Source: Streptomyces maremycinicus
Lineage (GTDB): Bacteria; Actinomycetota; Actinomycetes; Streptomycetales; Streptomycetaceae
Direction of reading: 5' to 3'
DNA length: 64,000 bases
Assembly: GCF_001184025.1 (NCBI RefSeq)
Contig: NZ_BBYG01000020.1
Location: 1 to 64,000 of the forward strand
Shown here: piece by piece, positions 1-7,947 of the stretch
Numbering within the stretch: the stretch's first letter is position 1
Layout of the letters: each line of letters begins with the position of its first letter
Notes under the pieces: model-generated
Databases searched by the model: none
The model's input: only the letters and a program-made list of their open reading frames with translations
What the model was told of the DNA's origin: nothing
Translations under genes and position numbers: made by a program

Positions 1-941
1 TCCTGGCCCCGTCGCAGCCCCAGTACCTCCGCCGCGGCGAACGTCTCGTCCCGGGGCCGGTCCGCGAAGTGCGCGCCGAGGACGGCGTCCAGCTCCTCGT
101 GGTCGAACACGTCCTCCTTGCTGTCGAACTTCGCCCGTACCCGCGGCCGTTCGACGACGGCGACCATGCCGCCGTGCGCGACGAGCAGCTGTCCGTTGAT
201 CCGGGCGGCGGCGGGCGAGGCCAAATAGCCGACCAGCGGGGCCACATGCTCGGGCGCCAGCGGGTCGAGGCCCACGTCCGGTGGTGCGAAACCGGCGAAG
301 ACGTCCTCCGTCATCCTGGTGCGGGCGCGCGGACAGATGGCGTTGGCCGTCACCCCGTACTTGGCGAGCGCGAGCGCCGTGGACGTCGTCAGTCCGACGA
401 TTCCCCCTTTGGCGGCGGCGTAGTTGGGCTGCCCGGCCGAGCCCGCCAGGAACGCCTCCGAGGAGGTGTTCACGATCCGCCCGTACACCGCGGCGCCCGC
501 CGCCTTGGAGCGGTCGCGCCAGTGGGCGGCGGCGAAGCGGGTCGTGTTGAAGTGCCCCTTCAGATGGACCCGGATCACCGAGTCCCACTCGTCCTCGGCC
601 ATCGAGAAGACCATGCGGTCGCGCAGGATGCCCGCGTTGTTGACCAGGATGTCCAGTTTGCCGAACTCGCCGATCGCCAACTCGACGAGCTGGCGGGCCT
701 GTGCGAAGTCGGCGACGTCCCCGGTGTGGGCGAGCGCGGTGCCGCCGGCCGACCGGATCTCCCGCGCCACCTCCTCGGCGGGCCCGGCCGACGCCTCGCC
801 CGACCCGTCCCGGCCGGACTGCCCGTAGTCGTTGACGACGACGGCCGCGCCCAGCCGCGCCAGCTCCAGCGCCTCGGCCCGGCCGAGCCCGCGCCCGGCG
901 CCGGTGACGATCGCGGCCAGCCCCTCGAGTGGCAGTGCCAT
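1..941 (-). CDS. SDR family hydroxyacyl-CoA / hydroxysteroid dehydrogenase (partial, 3' end outside window)
   Basis: NAD(P)-dependent short-chain dehydrogenase, cut by the left edge after 313 codons. Visible motifs are the cofactor loop TGAGRGLG (residues 13-20), NNAG (101-104) and the catalytic Tyr174-x3-Lys178 (YAAAK). A length above 300 residues and the neighbourhood resemble the dehydrogenase part of multifunctional enzyme type 2, which oxidises 3-hydroxyacyl-CoA or 17beta-hydroxysteroids. The ATG follows a G-rich Shine-Dalgarno (SD) sequence and lies 12 bases after the stop of the zinc dehydrogenase gene, so the two are cotranscribed, with the MaoC hydratase gene further upstream. Hydratase plus dehydrogenase are consecutive beta-oxidation steps, which fits a KstR-controlled side-chain degradation role. 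The substrate is inferred. Confidence 0.85.
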   Translation of the reverse strand, partial: MALPLEGLAAIVTGAGRGLGRAEALELARLGAAVVVNDYGQSGRDGSGEASAGPAEEVAREIRSAGGTALAHTGDVADFAQARQLVELAIGEFGKLDILVNNAGILRDRMVFSMAEDEWDSVIRVHLKGHFNTTRFAAAHWRDRSKAAGAAVYGRIVNTSSEAFLAGSAGQPNYAAAKGGIVGLTTSTALALAKYGVTANAICPRARTRMTEDVFAGFAPPDVGLDPLAPEHVAPLVGYLASPAAARINGQLLVAHGGMVAVVERPRVRAKFDSKEDVFDHEELDAVLGAHFADRPRDETFAAAEVLGLRRGQ

Positions 942-953
942 CGGACGGCCCCC

Positions 954-2030
954 TCAGATCTCTATGCAGGTACGGAGCGCCGCCCCGGTACGCATCTGGT
1001 CCAGTGCCTCGTTGATCTCGGTGAGCGCCACGCGGTGGGTGATCAGGCCCGACAGGTCGATCCGGCCGGCCCGCCACAGGCCGATCGTCCGCTCGTAGGA
1101 GCGCAGGACGTCGCCGCCGCCGTACATCGAGGGCAGGATCCGCTTCTCGTCGAAGAACAGCTCGAACATGTTGAGCTGGAGGTGGTCGTCCAGGGCGCCC
1201 GCGCCGACGACGACGAGGGTGCCGCCGCGCCGGGTGTTGTCGTACGCGGTGCGGGCGGTGGCGGAGCGTCCGACGACCTCGAAGACGTAGTCGAACCCTT
1301 CGCCCGCGGTGACCAGTTGCTTCGCGTCGGGCAGCTCGTCGGGTGAGACGGCCTTCGTGGCGCCGAAGGCGAGGGCGGCCTCCCGGCGCGAGGCGACCGG
1401 GTCGACGGCGACGATCTCGGCGGCGCCCTTGAGCCGCGCGCCCTGGATCGCGGAGATGCCGACGCCTCCGCAGCCGATGACGGCGACCGACGAACCGGCC
1501 TCCACGTCGGCCGTGTTGAGGGCGGCGCCCAGGCCGGTGGTCACTCCGCAGCCGATCAGCGCGGCGATGTCGAAGGGGACGTCGTCGGGGATCGGGACCG
1601 CGCAGCCCGCGTCGACCACGACCTCCTCGGCGAAGGTCCCGGTGCCGGCGAAGCCGAAGACATCGCCGCCGGGGCGACGGAAGTTGGGTGTGCCGGCGTT
1701 CATGAACCCGGCCAGGCACAGTTCGGTCTGGCCCCGCTTGCACGCGGGACACGCTCCGCAGGCCGGCAGCCAGCAGACGACGACCCGGTCACCGGGCTTC
1801 ACCCGGGTGACGCCCTCGCCCACCTCCAGGACCTCACCCGCACCCTCGTGACCGGGCACGAACGGGGCGGGCTGCGGGAGCACGCCGCTCATCGCGGACA
1901 GGTCCGAGTGGCACAGGCCCGTGGCCCGTACCCGGATCCGGACCCGTCCGGGGCCGAAGCCCACCGCCTCGACGTCGTCGAGGACCTCCAGCTTTTCCTG
2001 GCCGATCTCGTGCAGTACGGCTGCGCGCAT
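954..2030 (-). CDS. Zinc-dependent alcohol dehydrogenase (MDR superfamily)
   Basis: 358-residue medium-chain dehydrogenase. The catalytic zinc region shows Cys40-His41 and the GHE motif (60-62). The structural zinc lobe has Cys91, Cys94, Cys97 and Cys105, and a Rossmann fingerprint (VIGCGGVG) follows in the middle of the protein. It should oxidise a primary or secondary alcohol with NAD(P). The ATG has GGGGAG about seven bases upstream. It lies between the MaoC gene (245-bp repeat-rich gap upstream) and the SDR gene (12-bp gap downstream), all on the minus strand. A role in oxidising a hydroxylated steroid or isoprenoid side chain is inferred from context. Confidence 0.88.
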   Translation of the reverse strand: MRAAVLHEIGQEKLEVLDDVEAVGFGPGRVRIRVRATGLCHSDLSAMSGVLPQPAPFVPGHEGAGEVLEVGEGVTRVKPGDRVVVCWLPACGACPACKRGQTELCLAGFMNAGTPNFRRPGGDVFGFAGTGTFAEEVVVDAGCAVPIPDDVPFDIAALIGCGVTTGLGAALNTADVEAGSSVAVIGCGGVGISAIQGARLKGAAEIVAVDPVASRREAALAFGATKAVSPDELPDAKQLVTAGEGFDYVFEVVGRSATARTAYDNTRRGGTLVVVGAGALDDHLQLNMFELFFDEKRILPSMYGGGDVLRSYERTIGLWRAGRIDLSGLITHRVALTEINEALDQMRTGAALRTCIEI

Positions 2031-2099
2031 GGTGCGGCTCCCCTCGGGTCCCCTCGGATGCTGGGCGGTTCTGGAGGTGAATTCGGCTGCTGCCGACGG

Positions 2100-2275
2100 T
2101 GGTTCAGGTCGTCCGGATCATCCCGACGGTCCGGGTCCCTTCGAACGGTCCGGCCCTTCGGACGGTCCGGGTTCCTTCGGCTCGTTGCGGGCTCTTCCGG
2201 CGCCTCCCGGGTCCCTTCGGCTCGTTGCGGGTTCCTTCGGCGCGTTCAGGCGCGTTCAGGCGCGTTCAGGCTGGC
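2100..2275. repeat. Degenerate short repeats between the ADH and MaoC genes
   Basis: The gap between the two minus-strand genes holds a three-copy 10-bp tandem repeat (cgcgttcagg, 2241-2270) and two copies of a roughly 20-bp block around cttcggctcgttgcggg near 2175 and 2215. No promoter or convincing terminator was recognised in it. Confidence 0.6.
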
Positions 2276-3133
2276 TCAGGAGTGTTCGACGAGTGTGTCG
2301 GCGAGGACCGGGGCGTCGTCCCGCTGTACGGCGCTGACGGCCACCCGGACCGCACCGTCACCGCGCCACATGCGGATCCGCAGGGTCTCCCCCGGGAACA
2401 CCACCCCGGCGAAGCGCGTGGCGTAGCCGCGCACCCGGCTCACATCGCCGTCGAGCAGCGTGTCGACGACCGCCTTGAGCGTGATGCCGTAGGTGCACAG
2501 GCCGTGCAGGATGGGCCGGTCGAACCCGGCGAGTTTCGCGAACTCCGGGTCGGCGTGCAGCGGGTTGTAGTCGCCGGAGAGGCGGTAGAGCAGGGCCTGG
2601 TCCTCGCGGACGGTCCGCTCGACCACCTTGCCGGGCTCACCGGCGGGCGGGTCGAGCCGGGCGGAGGGGCCCCGGTCGCCGCCCCAGCCGCCTTCTCCCC
2701 GGACGAAGATCTGGGCGTCGTTGGTCCACAGCGGCCCGTCCGCGTCGGCGACCTCGGTGCGCATGACGAGGACGGCGGCCTTGCCCTTGTCGTACACGGC
2801 GGCGATGCGTCCGGTGGCGGTCGCCCGGCCCGTCACCGGGATGGGTCGGTGGATCTCCAGGCGCTGGCCGCCGTGCAGGACGCGGGCGAGGTCGACCTCG
2901 ACACCGGGCATGGACAGTCCGCTGATCACGCCGGGCGAGCCGGAGCCGGCGACGGTGGCGAAGCTCGGCAGGACGTGGAGCCGCGACTCCAGCGTGTAGC
3001 GCAGTTCGTCGGGGTCGGTGGCCGGACGGCCCGCGCCGATGCCGAGGTGGTACAGCTGGACGTCCCGGCGGTCCCAGGTGATCTCGCCGGTCCGCGGTTC
3101 GGCGGCGAGTGCCTTGGCTGCGTCGATGGGCAT
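2276..3133 (-). CDS. MaoC-family 2-enoyl-CoA hydratase (MFE-2 hydratase-2 type)
   Basis: 285 residues, the usual length of a two-hotdog hydratase-2. The hydratase-2 motif YRLSGDYNPLHADPEFAK lies at residues 183-200, with catalytic Asp188, Asn190 and His193 visible. The family hydrates trans-2-enoyl-CoA to (R)-3-hydroxyacyl-CoA in the cytoplasm; the mycobacterial homologue Hsd4B serves cholesterol side-chain beta-oxidation. The start is the ATG behind AGGAG with five-base spacing; the longer upstream reading frame has no ribosome site. A perfect KstR-type operator lies 130 bp upstream, and this is the first gene of a MaoC-ADH-SDR transcription unit. Confidence 0.9.
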   Translation of the reverse strand: MPIDAAKALAAEPRTGEITWDRRDVQLYHLGIGAGRPATDPDELRYTLESRLHVLPSFATVAGSGSPGVISGLSMPGVEVDLARVLHGGQRLEIHRPIPVTGRATATGRIAAVYDKGKAAVLVMRTEVADADGPLWTNDAQIFVRGEGGWGGDRGPSARLDPPAGEPGKVVERTVREDQALLYRLSGDYNPLHADPEFAKLAGFDRPILHGLCTYGITLKAVVDTLLDGDVSRVRGYATRFAGVVFPGETLRIRMWRGDGAVRVAVSAVQRDDAPVLADTLVEHS

Positions 3134-3510
3134 GGAGCTCCTGATCGCTCGGATCGATCGGATCGATCGCGTCGTTCCAAGACCTCGGCACGGCCGTCCG
3201 CACCGATCGGCCGCACCGAGGCCGTCACGGGGCCGCGGAACCCGCCCGAGCCAGAACCGATCTAGAACGCGTTCCAGTGCGGCGACCCCCTGTATAGCCC
3301 AGGCCCCGGAAGTTGTGAAGACACCTGACGGCATGTCAGAAACGGGTGCCGGTGACATTTGTCCTGCCCGACCGCGTACTTCCGGCACTGCCGCTCGCGG
3401 GCCCGGAACCGTAGCGTCGAGGACCGGCGGACCGCCCGTGGCACGCACGGCGGGGCCGCGGTGGACCGTCGAGCACGGGCAGTGGACACGCGGGAACGGG
3501 GGACGGACAC
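3134..3510. other. Divergent promoter region MaoC / histidine kinase
   Basis: 377 bp without a gene. It contains the KstR-like box at 3263-3276, GATCGATC-type short palindromic repeats at about 3144-3168 on the MaoC side, and a possible -10 element TAGCGT (3412-3417) pointing toward the histidine kinase gene, without a good -35 element. Nothing else was recognised. Confidence 0.5.
3263..3276. promoter_or_regulatory. KstR-type operator upstream of MaoC
   Basis: TAGAACGCGTTCCA matches the KstR half-site pattern TnnAACnnGTTnnA at every fixed position. It sits 130 bp upstream of the MaoC start. KstR is a TetR repressor released by steroid-CoA intermediates, and its gene is in this window at 19200. 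Confidence 0.75.
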
Positions 3511-4932
3511 ATGACCAGGTCGTTCGAGGAACGGCGCCGCGCGGCGGCCCGCCGCCGGGACTCCTGGCGCTCGGCGCTGCGTACGGCACGGGAGCGCCGT
3601 CGGCAGTGGAGAGCGGACAAGGAGCGCTGCAAGGCCGAGTACCGGAGCGCCCGGCGGGCCGGGCGGATCACCGAGGACCCGGGTCCGCCGGCCAGCGGGT
3701 TCTCCCTGCTGCCGTGGCTGCTGATGGGGATGGGCGCGTTCTCCAACCTCTTCCAGGGCGACGCCGACCCGTGGATCGGCGGCCTGGGCCTGCTGACGTT
3801 CAACTCGCTCTACGTCTACGTCTCTTTCCGCGCCTTCGTGAAGGAGACCCGCGAGGCGGCCTCCACGCGGCTGGCGCTGGTGGCGCTGGGTGTCGTGACC
3901 TGCGGACTCGCCCTCGGCTACGGCGGGAGCTGGTTGCTCTTCCTCCCGCTGTTCGGCCTCGCGACGGGCGCGGTGCTGCGCGGCCCCCAGCTGCGGACCA
4001 TCGGCACCGCCGTCGCCGTCCTGGCGGGCGCGGTCTCCTGCGCCCGCGACGGCTGGGACGGGCTCACGATCGCCTACGCCACCTGGATCTCGACGATGGT
4101 GACGGCCGCGATCCTCTCCCTCTCCGAGGCCGTACGGGAGCTGCGCGCCGCCCGTGAGGAACTCGCCCGCCGGGCGGTGGAGGAGGAGCGGCTGCGCTTC
4201 TCCCGCGATCTGCACGACCTGCTCGGCCACACCCTGTCGGTGATCGTGGTGAAGTCGGAGGCGGCCCGGCGGCTGGCGCCGCGCGACATGGACGCGGCCC
4301 TCTCCCAGGTCGTCGACATCGAGGCGGTGGGCCGCCAGGCGCTGACCGAGATCCGCGAGGCGGTCACCGGCTACCGCGAGGGCAGCCTGGGCGGCGAGCT
4401 GGACCGGGCCCGCTCGGCCCTGACGGCGGCGGGTGTCGAACCGTCGGTGAGCCGGTCGGGACCGCCGCCGGACCCCAAGACGGCGGCGCTGCTCGGCTGG
4501 GTGGTGCGCGAGGCGGTCACCAACGTGGTCCGGCACAGCGACGCGAGCCACTGCGGGATCACGGTGTCGGGCACGCCGGAGCGGGTCCGGCTGACGGTGA
4601 CGGACGACGGCGGCACCGACACCAGCACCAGCACCTGCACCGGCGGAGGCCGAGGCGAAGTCGGCGGCGACACGGGCGGTGGCGGTGACGACCGCTGTGC
4701 GCCGGGCGGCGGCACCGGGCTCACCGGACTGCGCGAGCGCCTGGCGGCCGCGGGCGGCACCCTGACGGCGGGTCCGGGACCGCGCGGCGGCTTCACGGTC
4801 ACCGCGGAACTGCCGGTGGAACTCCCGACACCGCCCCCGGACACCCCCGCCGTGGACGGCACCGGCACCGGCACCGGTGTCGGCGTCGACACCGTGCCGT
4901 CCGTGGCGGCCGGCCCTAACCTGGGCCCGTGA
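3511..4932 (+). CDS. Sensor histidine kinase (NarL/DesK-type, HisKA_3)
   Basis: 473 residues. A basic N-terminal segment is followed by several hydrophobic helices (about residues 65-210) and a HisKA_3 dimerisation domain, RDLHDLLGH, whose phospho-accepting His is residue 235. The HATPase domain has an N box (NVVRHSD) and G boxes DDGG and GTGLTGLRERL. Between the G boxes lies an unusual Thr/Ser/Gly/Cys-rich insert of about 35 residues. The C-terminus after the ATPase fold is Thr/Pro-rich. The stop overlaps the response-regulator start in GTGA, so the pair is translationally coupled. The signal is unknown. Confidence 0.92.
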   Translation: MTRSFEERRRAAARRRDSWRSALRTARERRRQWRADKERCKAEYRSARRAGRITEDPGPPASGFSLLPWLLMGMGAFSNLFQGDADPWIGGLGLLTFNSLYVYVSFRAFVKETREAASTRLALVALGVVTCGLALGYGGSWLLFLPLFGLATGAVLRGPQLRTIGTAVAVLAGAVSCARDGWDGLTIAYATWISTMVTAAILSLSEAVRELRAAREELARRAVEEERLRFSRDLHDLLGHTLSVIVVKSEAARRLAPRDMDAALSQVVDIEAVGRQALTEIREAVTGYREGSLGGELDRARSALTAAGVEPSVSRSGPPPDPKTAALLGWVVREAVTNVVRHSDASHCGITVSGTPERVRLTVTDDGGTDTSTSTCTGGGRGEVGGDTGGGGDDRCAPGGGTGLTGLRERLAAAGGTLTAGPGPRGGFTVTAELPVELPTPPPDTPAVDGTGTGTGVGVDTVPSVAAGPNLGP

Positions 4933-5594
4933 CCGAGATGCCGGGTTGGCCCGTGAACGAGATGCCCTCCGACCACCGCCCCGCCAAGTCCATCAGGGTG
5001 CTGCTCGCGGAGGACCAGGGCATGATGCGCGGGGCGCTGGCCCTGCTGCTGGGGTTGGAGGCGGACATCGAGGTCGTCGCGCAGGTGGGCACCGGCGACG
5101 CGATCGTGGACGCGGTCCTGCTCCACCGGCCGGACGTCGCGCTCCTCGACATCGAACTCCCCGGCATCAGCGGCCTGGACGCGGCCGCCGAGCTGCGCGA
5201 CCAGGCGCCCGGCTGCCGGGTGCTGATCCTGACGACGTTCGGCCGGCCCGGCTATCTGCGCCGGGCCATGGAGGCCGGGGCCTCGGGGTTCCTGGTCAAG
5301 GACGGCCCGGTGGAGGAGCTGGCGGCGGCCGTCCGCCGGGTGCTGGCCGGCGAGACGGTCGTGGACCCGGCGCTGGCCGCGGCCGCGCTGAGCGCCGGAC
5401 CGAACCCGCTCACGGCCCGCGAGTGCGACGTCCTGAAGGCCTGCGTGGACGGCGCGACCGTCGCCGACATCGCCACCCGGCTGCACCTGTCGGAGTCCAC
5501 GGTCCGCAACTACCTGTCCGCCGCGATCGGCAAGACGGGCACCCGCAACCGCATGGAGGCGATGCGGGAGGCACGGCAGCAGGGCTGGCTGTAG
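4929..5594 (+). CDS. LuxR/NarL-family response regulator
   Basis: 221 residues. The receiver domain has Glu28/Asp29, the phospho-acceptor Asp74 in ALLDIELPG and the conserved Lys in FLVKDG. The LuxR-type helix-turn-helix covers roughly 155-215 (LTARECDVLKA ... VADIATRLHLSESTVRNYLS). The GTG start overlaps the kinase stop. TAACCT six bases before the GTG looks like a -10 element, so a secondary leaderless transcript is possible. Target genes are unknown; the exported protein just downstream is one candidate. Confidence 0.93.
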   Translation: MTEMPGWPVNEMPSDHRPAKSIRVLLAEDQGMMRGALALLLGLEADIEVVAQVGTGDAIVDAVLLHRPDVALLDIELPGISGLDAAAELRDQAPGCRVLILTTFGRPGYLRRAMEAGASGFLVKDGPVEELAAAVRRVLAGETVVDPALAAAALSAGPNPLTARECDVLKACVDGATVADIATRLHLSESTVRNYLSAAIGKTGTRNRMEAMREARQQGWL

Positions 5595-5661
5595 CCCTCG
5601 GACTGGCTGTAGCCGTCGGGCTGGTCGCGGCGGTCGGGACCGCCGCTGGCATAGTGCCCGC

Positions 5662-7131
5662 ATGCCCTTACCGATACGGATCCTCAGGCGTCCGGCCGCG
5701 CTGGCGGCGAGTGTCGCGGCGCTGTTCGCCACGGCCGTGGCACCCGCCTCGGCCGACGGCCCGGACCAGGTCGTGCTGCGGTTCGAGACCGTGCGCACCT
5801 ACGTCATGTACCACGCCGACGAGGGGTCCAGGGCCTCGAACGACGACTTCGCGATCCCGGTCCACGTCGAGCGGAGCGAGGGTGGCGAACCGGCCCGCAA
5901 CGTCCGGGTGGTCGTGGACGCGTCCGGCCTGGAGGGCGTCGCCCGGCTCGGCGACAACGACATGTGCGCCGCCGAGGGCGCGGTCTACACGTGTGCGTAC
6001 GGCTCCTTGCAGAACGGCGACGGCGAGAGCTACACGCCCCTCACCCTCCTCGGGGTGGACGGCGTCGAGCCCGGCGACAGCGGGACGGTGACGTACACCG
6101 CGACCGCCGACAACGCGCCCACCGTCACCGGCACCACCCGGATGACCGTCGGCGGCCCGACGCTCTCCGCTCCGGGACAGGAGAAGGGCGTGAGCGGACT
6201 GGCGCCGGGGAAGTCCGCGAACGTGACCGCGCGGCTGGCCAACAACACCCGCTTCCCCACGGAGGGGGGCGTCGCCCTCAGGGTCGACGTGTCGGAGGGG
6301 ATGACACTGACCGCCCTGCACCGCAACTGCTTCTACACGGACCCCGCGCCCACCTCCGCCTGGTGTGCCTTCCCCACCCGGGCCGCGGCGGGCGCCGCCT
6401 ACCGCACCGGCGCGCCACTGGTCTACACGCTCACCCCGCCCGGAACCCTGACCGGCGAGGTGACCTACACCTGGTCGTCGTCCGCGAGCCGCCCGGCCGG
6501 TCACACCGTGCGCGGCACCGGCCCGCCGCTCACCCTGGTCCGGACGGCGGCTCAGGCCTTCGGCGAGAGTCAGGGCCGGGTCGGGATCACCACCACCGTG
6601 CAGGCCGACTACCGTCCGGTCACCGCGACCGTGCGGGGCCGGGTCGGCGACACGGTGAAGGTGCGGCTCGGACTGGAGGACCTCGGCCCCGGCCGGACAC
6701 AGGGCGACGAGGAGACGGGCCGCTTCGAGGTGGTCCCGCCGGAGGGCACCACGGTCACCTCGATCCCGTACACCTTCGAGGGGGACGGCGGGAAGTGGGC
6801 CTGCGACCGGCCGGACCGGACCGGCGGGGCGTTCGTCTGCGAGATCGGCTACGACCGGTTCTACGAGGTGCGGCACGAAGGGGGCACGACCGCCATCGAC
6901 TTCCACATCCGTATCGACCGTCAGGTCCCGGGCGCCGAGGGCACGGTCCGCACGTACAACCCGTTCGACCGCACTCCGGCCAACGACCTCGCCGTCATCC
7001 CGCTCGACGCCTCGCCCGCTCCGGCCTGCCGCCGCGTCCCGGGCCACCCCTGGACGTGGGCCGCGGGCGCCCTGGCCGTCGTCCTCCTGGCAGCGGTGTA
7101 CCGCCGTCGCCGCGGGCGGTCGGCGCTCTAG
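5662..7131 (+). CDS. Secreted, membrane-anchored protein of unknown function
   Basis: 489 residues, no family recognised. A signal peptide with a basic start, hydrophobic core and Ala-x-Ala site ends near residue 31. The long ectodomain is beta-rich with Gly/Thr-rich repeats reminiscent of DUF11/Ig-like surface modules. A C-terminal transmembrane helix (WTWAAGALAVVLLAAVY) precedes a basic RRRRGR tail. CATAGT lies six bases before the ATG, as in leaderless Streptomyces transcripts. The gene ends on a CTAG shared with the convergent methyltransferase stop. It may be a target of the two-component system 68 bp upstream (inference). Confidence 0.8.
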   Translation: MPLPIRILRRPAALAASVAALFATAVAPASADGPDQVVLRFETVRTYVMYHADEGSRASNDDFAIPVHVERSEGGEPARNVRVVVDASGLEGVARLGDNDMCAAEGAVYTCAYGSLQNGDGESYTPLTLLGVDGVEPGDSGTVTYTATADNAPTVTGTTRMTVGGPTLSAPGQEKGVSGLAPGKSANVTARLANNTRFPTEGGVALRVDVSEGMTLTALHRNCFYTDPAPTSAWCAFPTRAAAGAAYRTGAPLVYTLTPPGTLTGEVTYTWSSSASRPAGHTVRGTGPPLTLVRTAAQAFGESQGRVGITTTVQADYRPVTATVRGRVGDTVKVRLGLEDLGPGRTQGDEETGRFEVVPPEGTTVTSIPYTFEGDGGKWACDRPDRTGGAFVCEIGYDRFYEVRHEGGTTAIDFHIRIDRQVPGAEGTVRTYNPFDRTPANDLAVIPLDASPAPACRRVPGHPWTWAAGALAVVLLAAVYRRRRGRSAL

Positions 7132-7778
7132 ACGCCCGCGCCCGTGCGCCGCAGCACCCGCAGCGAGCCGGTGTCCGAGACCTCGGTGAAGGCCCCGGAG
7201 GCCAGGGCGCGCAGGTAGACGCGGTAGGGGGCCTGGCCGGTGAACTCGTCGACCGGGTCCGGGAACACGTCGTGGATGACGAGGAGCCCGCCCTCGGCGA
7301 CATGGGGCGCCCAGCCCTCGTAGTCGGAGGTGGCGTGCTCGTCGGTGTGACCGCCGTCGACGAAGACGAGGCCGAGGGGCGAGTTCCAGAACGCGGCGAT
7401 GCGCGGCGACCGTCCGACCAGGGCGACGACATGCTCCTCCAGGCCCGCGCGGTGCAGGGTCCGGCGGAAGGTGGGCAGCGTGTCCATCAGGCCGACCTCG
7501 GGGTCGACGGTCTCCGGGTCGTGATACTCCCAGCCCGGCTGCTGCTCCTCGCTGCCGCGGTGGTGGTCGAGGGTGAGCGCGCTGACCCCGGCCTGGCGGG
7601 CCGCGTCCGCGAGCAGGATCGTGGAGCGCCCGCAGTAGGTGCCGACCTCGAGCAGCGGCAGCCCGAGAGCGGCCGCCTCGACGGCGGCCGCGTACAGCGC
7701 GAGTCCCTCGTCGACCGGCATGAACCCCTTCGCCGCCTCGAACGCGGCCAGGATCTCGGGCTTGGGTGCCGCGGGCAT
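7128..7778 (-). CDS. Class I SAM-dependent methyltransferase (Methyltransf_24-like)
   Basis: 216 residues. Motif I is LLEVGTYCGRSTILLA (about residues 40-55), followed by an acidic strand end (LTLDHH). A later FVDGGHT motif is typical of small class I methyltransferases that act on sugars or small molecules. There is no signal peptide. Its stop shares the palindrome CTAG with the convergent surface-protein gene. Substrate unknown. Confidence 0.82.
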   Translation of the reverse strand: MPAAPKPEILAAFEAAKGFMPVDEGLALYAAAVEAAALGLPLLEVGTYCGRSTILLADAARQAGVSALTLDHHRGSEEQQPGWEYHDPETVDPEVGLMDTLPTFRRTLHRAGLEEHVVALVGRSPRIAAFWNSPLGLVFVDGGHTDEHATSDYEGWAPHVAEGGLLVIHDVFPDPVDEFTGQAPYRVYLRALASGAFTEVSDTGSLRVLRRTGAGV

Positions 7779-7947
7779 GGGGGTCCTCCGGGTACGTGCG
7801 GGGTGGGACGGGCGGGGCGGTACGCGCGGGTGGATGCTCCGGGCTTACGGCCGCCCATGCTGCCGCACCCCCCGCCGCCGAGGCGACAGGGGGTGCGGAA
7901 ACGACGGCGACGGGGCGGTCGGACCGTGGGGCCGGGCCCGGCGGGGG

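Noticed and set aside
3134..3589. Longer MaoC start near 3589
   Set aside because: The extension crosses the KstR operator and lacks a ribosome site; ATG 3133 has AGGAG and matches family length.
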